This document shows, one piece after another, positions 17,737-27,790 of a stretch of DNA of 64,000 nt (the stretch's first letter is position 1; each line of letters begins with the position of its first letter). The stretch is from Gammaproteobacteria bacterium (GTDB lineage: Bacteria; Pseudomonadota; Gammaproteobacteria; Steroidobacterales; Steroidobacteraceae): assembly GCA_017577615.1 (NCBI GenBank), contig PKRE01000001.1:372001-436000 (forward strand). Reading direction: 5' to 3'. Position numbers and translations under genes: made by a program. The notes beneath the pieces were generated by a model. It saw only the letters and a program-made list of their open reading frames with translations. It was not told where the DNA came from and searched no databases.

Positions 17737-18342
17737 TCAGCCGCCGAGCTCGTTCAGTGAGCTATGGCTGGAAACGCCACCGATGAGAACCAGGCGCATC
17801 GCTTCCTCCACCGACAGCGCCGTCTCGTGCAGCTCGTGCTTCGGCACGTACAGCGTGTATCCGCCAATTTGATAGCTCATCGGAAAATAGACTGCGACGA
17901 GCTCCGATGCTCCTTCTCCGAATAGCTTCGGATTGACTTCTTCTTCGGTGACGAAGCCGATGAGGCGCGCGCTGTGGAGTCGCCAGACGACGACCCGCTT
18001 GAGATCACGTCCTTTTCCTGCCGCCGGAAGGAACTGCGTGAAGTCCTTGAGCGCACCGAAAATCGTTTTCACGATCGGGATACGCGCGAGCACCGATTCG
18101 CCGTAACGCCACAATCGTTGCACGAGATAGACATCGACCAGCACGCCGACGATGAGGATGATCAGACACGTCACGAGCAGCCCCAGACCGGGCCAATACT
18201 GCTCCTCCGGCAGCAGAGCTCGAAGCGGGCCGCTGGCGATCGACTCCAGCGTGGTCGCGAGCCAGTACACGAAGAAGATCGTGAGCGCGACGGGCAGAAG
18301 CGCGGCGAGCCCCTTCAAGAACGTGTTACGCAAACGACGCAT
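17737..18342 (-). CDS. DUF502-family inner-membrane protein
   Basis: 201 residues with two transmembrane helices (about 10-33 and 52-72) and a soluble C-terminal domain. Family-typical features include LKGLAALLPVALTIFFVYW at the start and RIPIVKTIFGALKDFTQFL after the second helix. Function unknown in the family. Followed after 5 nt by the AlkA-type glycosylase gene. Confidence 0.85.
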   Translation of the reverse strand: MRRLRNTFLKGLAALLPVALTIFFVYWLATTLESIASGPLRALLPEEQYWPGLGLLVTCLIILIVGVLVDVYLVQRLWRYGESVLARIPIVKTIFGALKDFTQFLPAAGKGRDLKRVVVWRLHSARLIGFVTEEEVNPKLFGEGASELVAVYFPMSYQIGGYTLYVPKHELHETALSVEEAMRLVLIGGVSSHSSLNELGG

Positions 18343-18607
18343 TGAGTCTCCGGAATCAACGACTACGAGGAATGACTACAGTATGCCGCAGAAGAGAAAC
18401 CGACATGTAGTCTGACAAGCTTCTGGAAGCGCGATGGTGTGACGCATAGCCATTGCACGTTCGAGCCCGTGCATTGCGTATCTCTTACGTAGACGCGGGT
18501 GCACTGATCACGAATAGGAACCCACGATTGATTGATGCGTTCTCCCGCAGAGCAGCGTCGGTCGTGCCGCCAATCCATCGCTCGCCGTCACCCTAGGAGA
18601 GGGTCCC

Positions 18608-19213
18608 ATGCAAGGTAACATCACGAAGAGCGCCATCGCCGCGGCTTTGCTATTGCTTGCAACGCCGAGCGCGTACTTGCAGGCTGCGAATAATGACAGC
18701 GGACTCTACGTGGGCGCCGGATGGGGAGCATTCGATGTCGAGATCGACGACATCGACGATACCGACGAAGCCGTCGAGCGCATCGACGATGACGACAATG
18801 CATGGCGTGTGTTCGTCGGCTGGCGCTTGAACCCGTACTTTTCCTTGGAGATCGCGTACGTGGATTTCGGCGATCCGGGCGACCGGTTCGATGCTGAAGG
18901 GACTAGCGGCGACTACAGGCTGGAGATGAGCGGCGTGCAGCCGGCGGTGTACGGCACTCTTCCGCTCGGCCCGGTGGAGCTCTTTGCGAAGCTCGGCTAC
19001 TACTTCTACGACGTCGATCTGCGCATCGATCTCGACGACTTGGGTGGGGATGTATTTCGGTCCGATTCGAGCGAGGAAGCGTGGTCGTATGGCGCTGGAG
19101 TAGGCATGACGTTCTTCGAGCGGCTGCACGTCAGGCTCGAATACGAGAAGCTCGATCCCGACGTCATAGACGATCTGGACGCAATCTGGCTGAGCGGCGC
19201 ATGGCGCTTCTGA
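18608..19213 (+). CDS. Outer-membrane beta-barrel protein (OmpW/OmpA-barrel type)
   Basis: 201 residues. Signal peptide MQGNITKSAIAAALLLLATPS ending near YLQAAN. The mature part begins GLYVGAGWGAFDVEI and runs through about eight amphipathic strands (WRVFVGWRLNPYFSLEIAYVDF, LFAKLGYYFYDVDLRI, SYGAGVGMTFF), ending IWLSGAWRF with the terminal Phe used by the Bam machinery. Loops are very acidic (DIDDIDDTDE). A strong ribosome site AGGAGAGG lies 6 nt upstream. No peptidoglycan-binding domain follows. Role unknown. Confidence 0.8.
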   Translation: MQGNITKSAIAAALLLLATPSAYLQAANNDSGLYVGAGWGAFDVEIDDIDDTDEAVERIDDDDNAWRVFVGWRLNPYFSLEIAYVDFGDPGDRFDAEGTSGDYRLEMSGVQPAVYGTLPLGPVELFAKLGYYFYDVDLRIDLDDLGGDVFRSDSSEEAWSYGAGVGMTFFERLHVRLEYEKLDPDVIDDLDAIWLSGAWRF

Positions 19214-19237
19214 GCGCATACAAGGGAACCGCACACC

Positions 19238-20338
<1,101 letters not shown>

Positions 20339-20442
20339 GCGTGACCTGCAACGCTGGCTTCGTTTCCAGTCGCTTGCAGAGGCTGGCCCTCTGTGCGACC
20401 GTTTCATGGAAAGTCCTGCGCCGATCAAACGTAAGGGGCATC

Positions 20443-21252
20443 ATGCGTCCTACCCAGACGAAAACAAGCGTCCGGCAACCCGCTGTTGCCGGGTTTTTCT
20501 ACCCAGATGATCCGCTGCAGCTGCGTGAAACCGTGTCCTCGCTTCTCGCACACGCCAAAACAATGCCGCTCGGGGAACACCGGATCATGGCGTTCATCGT
20601 GCCGCATGCTGGCTACATCTACTCCGGTCCGGTGGCGGCTGTTGCGTACCGGACGCTCGCGCAGATTTCACGGGTGCGCCGCATCGTGCTGATCGGGCCG
20701 AGCCATCGTGTGTACTTTCGTGGTATCGCATTGCCGACCGCAACTGCGTTCCGGACGCCGCTCGGGGACGTGACCATCGACGAAGAGCTCAGGCAGCGGA
20801 TCGCCGCGAGCCAAGGTGTCGTTGTCTCAGACGACGCACATCGACACGAGCACAGCCTCGAAGTTCAGCTGCCATTTCTCCAGGCGATCTTCGACTCATT
20901 CACGCTGCTGCCGCTCGTCGCGGGCGACGCTACGGCAAGCGACGTCGCTGCGGTGCTCGCGGCGACCGACGACGAGGACACCGTCCTGCTCGTCAGCTCG
21001 GACTTGAGCCACTATCTGCCCTACGAACGAGCACAGCAGATCGATGCGCTGACGAGTGAAGCAATCTTGCGTCGCGAGCCGACTTTGACCCCCCAGCAGG
21101 CATGCGGCGCGGTACCGATCAACGGGCTGCTGCATCTAGCGCGCTTGCGTGACGCACGCGTCGAAGAGCTCGCGCGCTGTAACTCGGGCGATACGGCAGG
21201 AGATCGACAGCGGGTCGTGGGCTACGGTGCCTATGCTGTGTATGAAGCTTGA
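20443..21252 (+). CDS. amrB: AmmeMemoRadiSam system protein B (Memo-like)
   Basis: 269 residues. Memo-family protein related to class III extradiol dioxygenases. Features: RQPAVAGFFYP at the start, IVPHAGYIYSGPVAA, LIGPSHRVYFRG, HEHSLEVQLPFLQ and LVSSDLSHYL. The conserved His residues in PHAGY, GPSH and EHSLEVQ would form the metal site. Start at 20443, preceded by AAGGGG; the open frame upstream has no similarity. Ends overlapping amrA, so B and A are translationally coupled. Confidence 0.9.
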   Translation: MRPTQTKTSVRQPAVAGFFYPDDPLQLRETVSSLLAHAKTMPLGEHRIMAFIVPHAGYIYSGPVAAVAYRTLAQISRVRRIVLIGPSHRVYFRGIALPTATAFRTPLGDVTIDEELRQRIAASQGVVVSDDAHRHEHSLEVQLPFLQAIFDSFTLLPLVAGDATASDVAAVLAATDDEDTVLLVSSDLSHYLPYERAQQIDALTSEAILRREPTLTPQQACGAVPINGLLHLARLRDARVEELARCNSGDTAGDRQRVVGYGAYAVYEA

Positions 21253-21802
21253 CGAGCACGCCGGGCGCGAGCTCATCGCGCTGGCACGAGAATGCATTGA
21301 GCTCACGCTGCGAGACGCGCGCCTGCCGCCGTTGCCCAGACGCGCCTATGATCCGCGCCTGCAGCAGCCGCGCTCTGCGTTCGTGACGCTGCGTGCCGAC
21401 GGCAAGCTGCGCGGCTGCTGCGGCTCGCTGAGCACATCTCGCCCTCTCGTCGAGGAAATCTGGCACAGCGCCTGGGCATCAGCCTGTCGCGACCCACGTT
21501 TCCCACCGCTTGCCATCCACGAATGGCCCGCGACGCGCCTGCACCTTTCAGTGCTGCAGCCGCTACGGGCGATCCGAGCAGAAAGTGAAGAGGCGTTGAT
21601 AGAGCAACTCCGACCCGGTCGCGACGGGCTCGTGCTCGCTCACAACGGCACGCGCGTGACCTTCCTGCCCGCAGTATGGCGGCAGCTGCCCGATGCGCGA
21701 CAGTTCGTGCGTTGCCTCAAGGCCAAAGCGGGCTGGCGGGAAGATTTCTGGGCGCCCGATGTGGAAGTGGCGGTGTATGAAGTCGACGAGTTCGATGAGT
21801 AG
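21242..21802 (+). CDS. amrA: AmmeMemoRadiSam system protein A (AMMECR1 domain)
   Basis: 186 residues. AMMECR1 domain with the hallmark segment KLRGCCGSLSTSRPL (family LRGCIG), AFVTLRADG before it, and late VTFLPAVWRQLPDARQF and AKAGWREDFW. Function unknown; partner of AmrB and AmrS. The ATG at 21242 overlaps the end of amrB by 11 nt; an ATG at 21233 is also possible. Confidence 0.88.
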   Translation: MKLDEHAGRELIALARECIELTLRDARLPPLPRRAYDPRLQQPRSAFVTLRADGKLRGCCGSLSTSRPLVEEIWHSAWASACRDPRFPPLAIHEWPATRLHLSVLQPLRAIRAESEEALIEQLRPGRDGLVLAHNGTRVTFLPAVWRQLPDARQFVRCLKAKAGWREDFWAPDVEVAVYEVDEFDE

Positions 21803-21879
21803 GCACGGAACACCGGCGGCGGCTGATCCCGCCACGGCCCGTATCCCTGGCCTGTAGCCCAGAGCCCAGACACCCCCTT

Positions 21880-24800
21880 TCAAGTCGCTTCCACCTGCTC
21901 GAGAAGCACCTGCAACGGCACGCCCGTCCACGACAGACGCTCATCAAGCTCGCTATCGGCTTCGTACAACGCGCGACTGATGCGGAAGAGGCGCACGAGC
22001 CTCATCCGTTCTTCCTCGCGCGCAGGAACGCAACGCGCATCACCGATCCCTTCGGCATAGCCAGCCATGAGCGCGTTCGCGGCCGACGCGAGCCACTCCT
22101 GAACCGCGCGCTCCAGACGCTCGCGCTGCTCCGGCCGCGCAACGACGGCGCGCTCGAGCCCCACAAGCCGCACGTAGCACAGCGAATTCAACAAGATGGC
22201 GACATCCCGCAGGGGCGCGTCCTTGCGCCGGAGCGCAGCAACCGGACGCGACGGGTCGCCTTCGAACCCCGTGATGTAGAAATCGTCGGCAGCGAGCAGG
22301 ACCTTACCGAGATGTAAGTCGCCGTGATAACGCGTCTTGAGCCAGCCTGTCGAGGTATTCGAAAGCTCGATGATGCGATCGAAGATCTGTCCCCGCATCG
22401 CGAGGATGGACTCGGCGAGCGGACGAGCCGACTCGGGCAGCTGCAACAGGCGCTCGGACAGCGACTGCAACACTTCCCCCAGGCGCGCGTTCGCACGCCC
22501 GGCCCACCGCACGAGATCTGCCTCTATCACCGGCTCCGGCATAAAGGCGGGATCGCTCTCGGGGCTCGCGAGCAGCGCGTGCATCTGCCCGATGCGCACG
22601 CCGAGCTTGTGCATTTGCGCGTTGAACAGCGCATGCGGCGCTGACGGCTGCTCACCATCGGCGGCCACATCGGCGAGAAAGCGCTCCAGGTGATTCAATG
22701 TGTACGTCCACGCATCGCCTTGGGTGCGAACGTTCTCGAACAACGCGATCACTTCGGTTCGTTGTCCGCCGCTGTAGGCAACGTGACCGACGTGCGCCGG
22801 CACCGAAGGGAACCCCTTGCGCGCGAGAAAACGGGTCATCTCGATATCCGGATTCGGCCCGGGCTCGACGCGCCGGTATGCCTTGAGCAGGATCGTGTCA
22901 TCGAGCACGACACTCGTCGTGGCCATATCCGACCCGACAACGTGGACGTTCTCGAACTCCCCGGAGCCGAGCAGATCCGGCGCATCGCCGCGCTCGAAAT
23001 GCAGCTGCCCGGCGGCAAACGGCACGGTGACGTTGCTGGCCGCACAACGAACCACGCTGGCGCAGAAGGCCGGATCCGCGAACGCGTCGATCAGCACACC
23101 CGTCCTGGCGTGCTGGCGCACCTTTGCGAGCGTCCACTCGGCCGTCCGCAGCACGCCCGTGTCCGGGCCGTCTTCCCAAGCCACCGCCAGCGGCAAGAAG
23201 TATTTCTGCAGCCCCACGTTCGTCTGAACCTCGACGACCGAGAGCACGTATGAGCGCTGCTCATGACGCCATAATGTCCGATCGCCGAGCCTGGCAGAGA
23301 TGATGGCTTGCTTGCTGTGCGGGCACCAATCACGAGCACCCAAGAATGTCGGCAGCACTTCCTGCTCCAGCGCTTGGAGCGTGTGGCGAATGACAGGGCT
23401 CGTCGCCGCTTTGGGGTTGTCCGGCAGGAGCGTTGCCAGCTCATCGACGAGCACCAGCACTGGCAGCTCCGTCGCGGGGAGGCGTTCTACGTGCCACGCC
23501 GGCGGCGGCGCCGTTGCGCTCAGCAGCAGCCAGAAGAAGCCGTGCGCCGGAAGAGTGAGGAAATACGGCAGATCACCGATGGGCGGGAAAGAGTTTCTAC
23601 CCATCAGCTCCACCGGCACGAGCCCCTTGTACTCAGCAAGCTCGAGCTCGACCGCCTGCGCAGTTTGCGAGAGATTGGCGACGCACAGCACGACCTCATC
23701 GTCGAGCTTGCGAACATAAGCAATGATCTTGCGATTGCGCGGACGGAGAAACTCGAGCGTGCCGCGCCCGAAGCAGCGGAACTGTCGGCGCACGGCGAGA
23801 ATCCGCCGTGTCCAGTTGAGGAGTGACGAAGGATCGCGTGACTGCGCCTCCACGTTCACAGCTTGGTAGCCGTAGATCGGATCCATGATCACGGGCAAGT
23901 ACAGCCGCTGGGGATCCGCGCGCGAGAAACCAGCGTTGCGATCGGGGCTCCATTGCATCGGCGTGCGTACGCCATTGCGATCGCCGATGTAGATGTTGTC
24001 GCCCATGCCGATCTCGTCGCCGTAATAGATGATCGGAGAGCCCGGCATCGACAGCAGCAAGCTGTTCATGAGCTTGATGCGATCCATGTCGTTGTTCAGG
24101 AGCGGCGCGAGGCGCCGGCGGATGCCGACGTTGACGCGCATGCGAGGTTCCTGCGCATACATCTGGTACATGTAGTCGCGCTCGCGGTCGGTCACCATCT
24201 CAAGCGTGAGCTCATCGTGATTGCGCAGGAAGATTGCCCATTGACAGTTCTCGGGGATGTCCGGCGTCTGCCTCATGATTTCCGTGATCGGATAACGATC
24301 CTCGAGCGCGACCGCCATGAAAATGCGCGGCATGAGCGGGAAGTGGTATGCCATGTGGCATTCGTCACCGTCGCCGAAATACTCGCGCACGTCTTCCGGC
24401 CATTGATTAGCTTCGGCGAGGAACATGCGCCCCTTGTACTCCGCATCCATTGCCGCCCTCATGCGCTTCAGCACTTGATGCGTCTCAGGCAGGTTCTCGT
24501 TGTTTGTGCCTTCGCGCACGCACAGGTAGGGAATGGCATCGAGCCGCATACCGTCGACGCCTAGATCCATCCAGAAGCGCATCACATCGATCACCGCGTC
24601 GACAACGGCGGGATTGTTGTGGTTCAGATCGGGCTGATGGGAGAAGAAGCGATGCCAGTAGTACTGCTTGGCGACAGGGTCCCATGTCCAGTTGGATGTC
24701 TCAGTATCCGTAAAGATGATGCGTGTGCCAGCAAATTTTTTGTCGTCGTCGCTCCAGATGTACCAATCACGCTCCGGCGACCCCCGCGGAGCGCGACGTG

Positions 24801-25218
24801 CTCTCTGAAACCAGGGATGCTGATCGGATGTGTGATTGATAACGAGCTCGGTGATGACTTTGAGTCCGCGCCGATGCGCCTCTTCGACGAAATGCCGGAA
24901 GTCATCGAGCGTGCCGTAATCCGGGTGAACGTCGCAGTAGTCCGAGATATCGTACCCGTCGTCCCGCAGCGGCGAGGGGTAGAACGGCAATAGCCAAATC
25001 GCGTTGACGCCCAGATCCTGAATATAGTCGAGCTTTTGCGTCAGCCCGACGAAGTCCCCGATTCCGTCATTGTTGGAGTCGAAGAACGCCTTCACGTGGA
25101 GCTGATAGATGATGGCGTCTTTGTACCAAAGCGGATCAGTCTGCGTTTCAGCGCCGGCTTGCGCACCGAGACGGTCGAGCGTCAGGACGCTCTCAGCGGC
25201 ACGTTCGTGATCGTTCAT
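21880..25218 (-). CDS. treS: Trehalose synthase-maltokinase fusion (TreS-Pep2 type)
   Basis: 1112 residues. N-terminal GH13 half (about 30-560) interconverts maltose and trehalose: YQLHVKAFFDSNNDGIGDF, nucleophile in DGMRLDAIPYL, general acid in FLAEANQWPED, and LRNHDELTLEMV. The C-terminal half (about 640-1100) resembles maltokinase, making maltose 1-phosphate, with YHGDLHLGKVLL as catalytic loop. The metal-binding segment normally DFEGEP reads GFEGDP, losing the Asp, so kinase activity needs checking. Start at 25218 (MNDHERAAES); longer frame upstream lacks similarity. glgE is not in the window. An EcfG-like promoter with an 18-nt spacer lies 48 nt upstream. Confidence 0.92.
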   Translation of the reverse strand: MNDHERAAESVLTLDRLGAQAGAETQTDPLWYKDAIIYQLHVKAFFDSNNDGIGDFVGLTQKLDYIQDLGVNAIWLLPFYPSPLRDDGYDISDYCDVHPDYGTLDDFRHFVEEAHRRGLKVITELVINHTSDQHPWFQRARRAPRGSPERDWYIWSDDDKKFAGTRIIFTDTETSNWTWDPVAKQYYWHRFFSHQPDLNHNNPAVVDAVIDVMRFWMDLGVDGMRLDAIPYLCVREGTNNENLPETHQVLKRMRAAMDAEYKGRMFLAEANQWPEDVREYFGDGDECHMAYHFPLMPRIFMAVALEDRYPITEIMRQTPDIPENCQWAIFLRNHDELTLEMVTDRERDYMYQMYAQEPRMRVNVGIRRRLAPLLNNDMDRIKLMNSLLLSMPGSPIIYYGDEIGMGDNIYIGDRNGVRTPMQWSPDRNAGFSRADPQRLYLPVIMDPIYGYQAVNVEAQSRDPSSLLNWTRRILAVRRQFRCFGRGTLEFLRPRNRKIIAYVRKLDDEVVLCVANLSQTAQAVELELAEYKGLVPVELMGRNSFPPIGDLPYFLTLPAHGFFWLLLSATAPPPAWHVERLPATELPVLVLVDELATLLPDNPKAATSPVIRHTLQALEQEVLPTFLGARDWCPHSKQAIISARLGDRTLWRHEQRSYVLSVVEVQTNVGLQKYFLPLAVAWEDGPDTGVLRTAEWTLAKVRQHARTGVLIDAFADPAFCASVVRCAASNVTVPFAAGQLHFERGDAPDLLGSGEFENVHVVGSDMATTSVVLDDTILLKAYRRVEPGPNPDIEMTRFLARKGFPSVPAHVGHVAYSGGQRTEVIALFENVRTQGDAWTYTLNHLERFLADVAADGEQPSAPHALFNAQMHKLGVRIGQMHALLASPESDPAFMPEPVIEADLVRWAGRANARLGEVLQSLSERLLQLPESARPLAESILAMRGQIFDRIIELSNTSTGWLKTRYHGDLHLGKVLLAADDFYITGFEGDPSRPVAALRRKDAPLRDVAILLNSLCYVRLVGLERAVVARPEQRERLERAVQEWLASAANALMAGYAEGIGDARCVPAREEERMRLVRLFRISRALYEADSELDERLSWTGVPLQVLLEQVEAT

Positions 25219-25265
25219 GGCCACACAATCCGACGCCTGTGGTTCGACTGAATTCAATTGGGATA

Positions 25266-25292
25266 AACGCCGGTATCGACAGCATCGGTTCC
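25266..25292 (-). promoter_or_regulatory. EcfG-like promoter upstream of treS (weak, 18-nt spacer)
   Basis: On the minus strand GGAAC (25288-25292) and CGTT (25266-25269) are separated by 18 nt, one more than the two spacings seen at the strong sites in this window. Trehalose genes are common members of this regulon in alphaproteobacteria, so it is plausible but unproven. Confidence 0.35.
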
Positions 25293-25490
25293 GCTCTTCT
25301 CGAGCGCTCACGCAGCTTGCCGCCGAGCCGTCGCATTGTGAATCAGCAAAGTCGCTGGAGAAAGCTGAGGGCTTCGCGGCTTGTGCCATAGCACACTTTG
25401 CGACTAGCCTTTGCAGAGGGCTCGCGCGGTGCCGCTAGACCGCACCGCGCAGCGCGGAAGCGATAACGTTCGGTCGGCGAGCTGGCGATC

Positions 25491-26885
25491 ATGGCTTCAG
25501 CGCTCATCAGATCTGCGTGTTGTGCGATCACCCTGCTCATTTCCGGTCGGCCCGCTCTGGCCGCCGACCCGCCACCGCTTTCAGATGAGCCCGCCACAGG
25601 ACAAGAGTACTGGTCGCGCAGCGGGGGCGAGGACTGGAGCGCCGCCTTGCAAGCGGCGCAGGCGCGGGTTGCCACTGCTCGCGCCGAGGCACGACCCATT
25701 CCGCTCGCCGAAGCGCTCGTGCAGCTCGGCGAGGCTCAGCGCCGCACCGGTGATCTCGCCGGGGCGGAAGCCTCATTCAAGGAAGCGCTCGAGCTGGTCG
25801 AGCAGAACGAAGGCATCGCCAGCCGCCACACATTGAACCCACTGCGTGGTCTCGGCTTCACGCTCGCGGCGGCAGATCGTCACCGCGAGGCCGTTCCCTA
25901 TCTCGATCGCGCATTGCTCATCGCACACCGCACTCACGGCTTGTTTCATGCCGGTCAGCAACCGATTCTGCAGCAGCTGGCGAGCAGCCTGACGAAGACG
26001 GGTCAACCCCTGGTCGCGGAGCGACATGTCAACTACATGCTACAGGTGGGCGAGCGCACCTACGGTGAAGGTGATCCGCGTACCGTACCGCTCATTTGCT
26101 TGGTGGGCGATTGGCACGCCGAGCTCGGCAATTTCGACGTCGCACGACGGCATTATCGGGACGCCATTCAACTGGTCGAGGAAAAGCTCGGGAAAAAGCA
26201 CGTTGAGCTCGTGCTCCCGCTGCGGCGATTGGCCGCGAGCTACATTCACGAGTTCAACTTTCGCGCGCAAGGCTATATCGACCCGTGGACTGCGCAGAAG
26301 ATGGATTCTCCGCCGCTCATGCTCCCGCGACAAGAGAACCCTCGCTACCTCAGCAGCGAGGGGCAGAAAGCGCTGCTGCGCGCGCTCGACATCCTCAAAT
26401 CGCACGCCGATCCGCCGCGGACGGCCCTGATGTGGACGCTCATAGAAACCGGCGACTGGTACCAGTTCCGCCACGCTCCGAAGGAGGCGCTGCGTCATTA
26501 CGCGGAAGCCGCACGGGTCCACGCGCAGCTCGCGACAGCGCCTGAAACTGTGGCGAACCCGCTGGCGCTGCCCACGCGTGTGTACTTCCCGGTTCCCGGT
26601 GCGATCGCTCGCGGCAACCGCCTGCCGCCGGGCCACGGCGAAGAGGTCTTCGTGCAACTGGAATTCAGCGTGACCGCCGACGGGCGTGTCGAGAATGTGA
26701 GGGCGACGGAATCGAATACCTATTCACGACATGTCTCGGACATCGTGAACGCGATGCGCAATGCCCGTTTCCGGCCCAGGTTCGTCGACGGAGAACCAGT
26801 TGCAACCGAGCGTGTGACTCTACGTGAGACTTACAGGGTCAGACGTCGTCCCGACCGCAAGGACGAGGACGACACGCCGTCGTGA
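25491..26885 (+). CDS. Periplasmic TPR protein with TonB-like C-terminal domain
   Basis: 464 residues. Signal peptide MASALIRSACCAITLLISG with cleavage near ALA-AD. Residues about 60-350 contain tetratricopeptide-like repeats (ALVQLGEAQRRTGDLAGAEA, VGDWHAELGNFDVARRHYRDA, LIETGDWYQFRHAPKEALRHY). The last 90 residues match the TonB C-terminal fold: VFVQLEFSVTADGRVENV then DIVNAMRNARFRPRF. No transmembrane anchor besides the signal, so it is probably not an energy transducer but a soluble or anchored periplasmic protein. Its last 55 nt overlap the 3' end of the convergent lipoprotein gene. Confidence 0.75.
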   Translation: MASALIRSACCAITLLISGRPALAADPPPLSDEPATGQEYWSRSGGEDWSAALQAAQARVATARAEARPIPLAEALVQLGEAQRRTGDLAGAEASFKEALELVEQNEGIASRHTLNPLRGLGFTLAAADRHREAVPYLDRALLIAHRTHGLFHAGQQPILQQLASSLTKTGQPLVAERHVNYMLQVGERTYGEGDPRTVPLICLVGDWHAELGNFDVARRHYRDAIQLVEEKLGKKHVELVLPLRRLAASYIHEFNFRAQGYIDPWTAQKMDSPPLMLPRQENPRYLSSEGQKALLRALDILKSHADPPRTALMWTLIETGDWYQFRHAPKEALRHYAEAARVHAQLATAPETVANPLALPTRVYFPVPGAIARGNRLPPGHGEEVFVQLEFSVTADGRVENVRATESNTYSRHVSDIVNAMRNARFRPRFVDGEPVATERVTLRETYRVRRRPDRKDEDDTPS

Positions 26886-27790
26886 TGAGCCGTGCGAGCG
26901 GCAAACGCTTCGACCTGCGGCACAACTGACTCTTCGTCGCCGCCAGATTCCTCTCCCGCGGCTCCTTCGTCGCTCTCGGGCGCAGCCGAAGGCTCAGGCG
27001 GGCTTGCCGGTGCGCTCTCCTCCTCGTTCTGCGATGGCGTTGGCGGCGGAGCGAACGGATCGCTACCTCGTGCGTCGTCCGCGGGCGCCTGCTCCGCCGG
27101 CGCGTCGCCAGACTCGTCGACGCCGGGCTCCTCCGGCAACAGGCCGCGAATGACCGCCTGCTCGCGGAACTCGACGGCGAGCTTCGCACCGGCATCGCGC
27201 ATCGCAAGCGCCGTGGCATTCACGAGCGGTTCGGTATTCGACAAGCCACCGGCGGGTGCCGTGCCGTACCCGGTAAAGCCCCACGAATCGGCCAACTTGC
27301 CGTCCGGCAGATAGACGTTCACGCGATACTTGATGCTGACCGCAAAGAAGGGCGACCCCGCATCGCGCGGCGTGACGAATGCATATTCCTCCATGACTGG
27401 TTCGAGGATCGCAGCAATCTGCTGACCGTAGCGCGAGCCCTCATTCAAGTCTTCCACGAACACGACGTTCTGGAACATCGCATTCATGAGACGAGAAATT
27501 GCCTCCGTCTGCGCCTTGCCGATGTCGATGTGGTATTCGGTGCCCCAGCGTTCTTCCTTGTGCACGTATTGTGCGAACTCAGGTGGCACGAGCAGCGCGA
27601 CGGTCACCGGGATCTTGACGATGAGCGGCTCCGGAATCCGTGCGGTCGCAACGAGCTTCACGGGCCGACACCCCGACACGAGCATCAGCATCGCAGCGCA
27701 CACGCATACTGCGCTCGCCAGCACCACTCGACCGGCGCATCGCCTCGTCGGCGCGGAGAATTCCTCAAACAGCATGGTGTGAGCGCTCAC
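26831..27790 (-). CDS. Lipoprotein of the kinase/VWA/TolQ cluster (last gene)
   Basis: 319 residues. Signal region ending in lipobox LVSGC near residue 41; the preceding 15 residues may be an N-terminal extension or the start may be Met6. The middle has a compact domain (FAQYVHKEERWGTEYHIDIG, ISRLMNAMFQNVVFVEDL, VSIKYRVNVYLPDGKLADSWGF), and the last 100 residues are a low-complexity acidic Pro/Ala/Ser tail. The start overlaps the upstream VWA gene stop by 4 nt, tying it to the cluster. Converges with and overlaps the TPR/TonB-C gene by 55 nt. Function unknown. Confidence 0.7.
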   Translation of the reverse strand: MSAHTMLFEEFSAPTRRCAGRVVLASAVCVCAAMLMLVSGCRPVKLVATARIPEPLIVKIPVTVALLVPPEFAQYVHKEERWGTEYHIDIGKAQTEAISRLMNAMFQNVVFVEDLNEGSRYGQQIAAILEPVMEEYAFVTPRDAGSPFFAVSIKYRVNVYLPDGKLADSWGFTGYGTAPAGGLSNTEPLVNATALAMRDAGAKLAVEFREQAVIRGLLPEEPGVDESGDAPAEQAPADDARGSDPFAPPPTPSQNEEESAPASPPEPSAAPESDEGAAGEESGGDEESVVPQVEAFAARTAHHDGVSSSSLRSGRRLTL

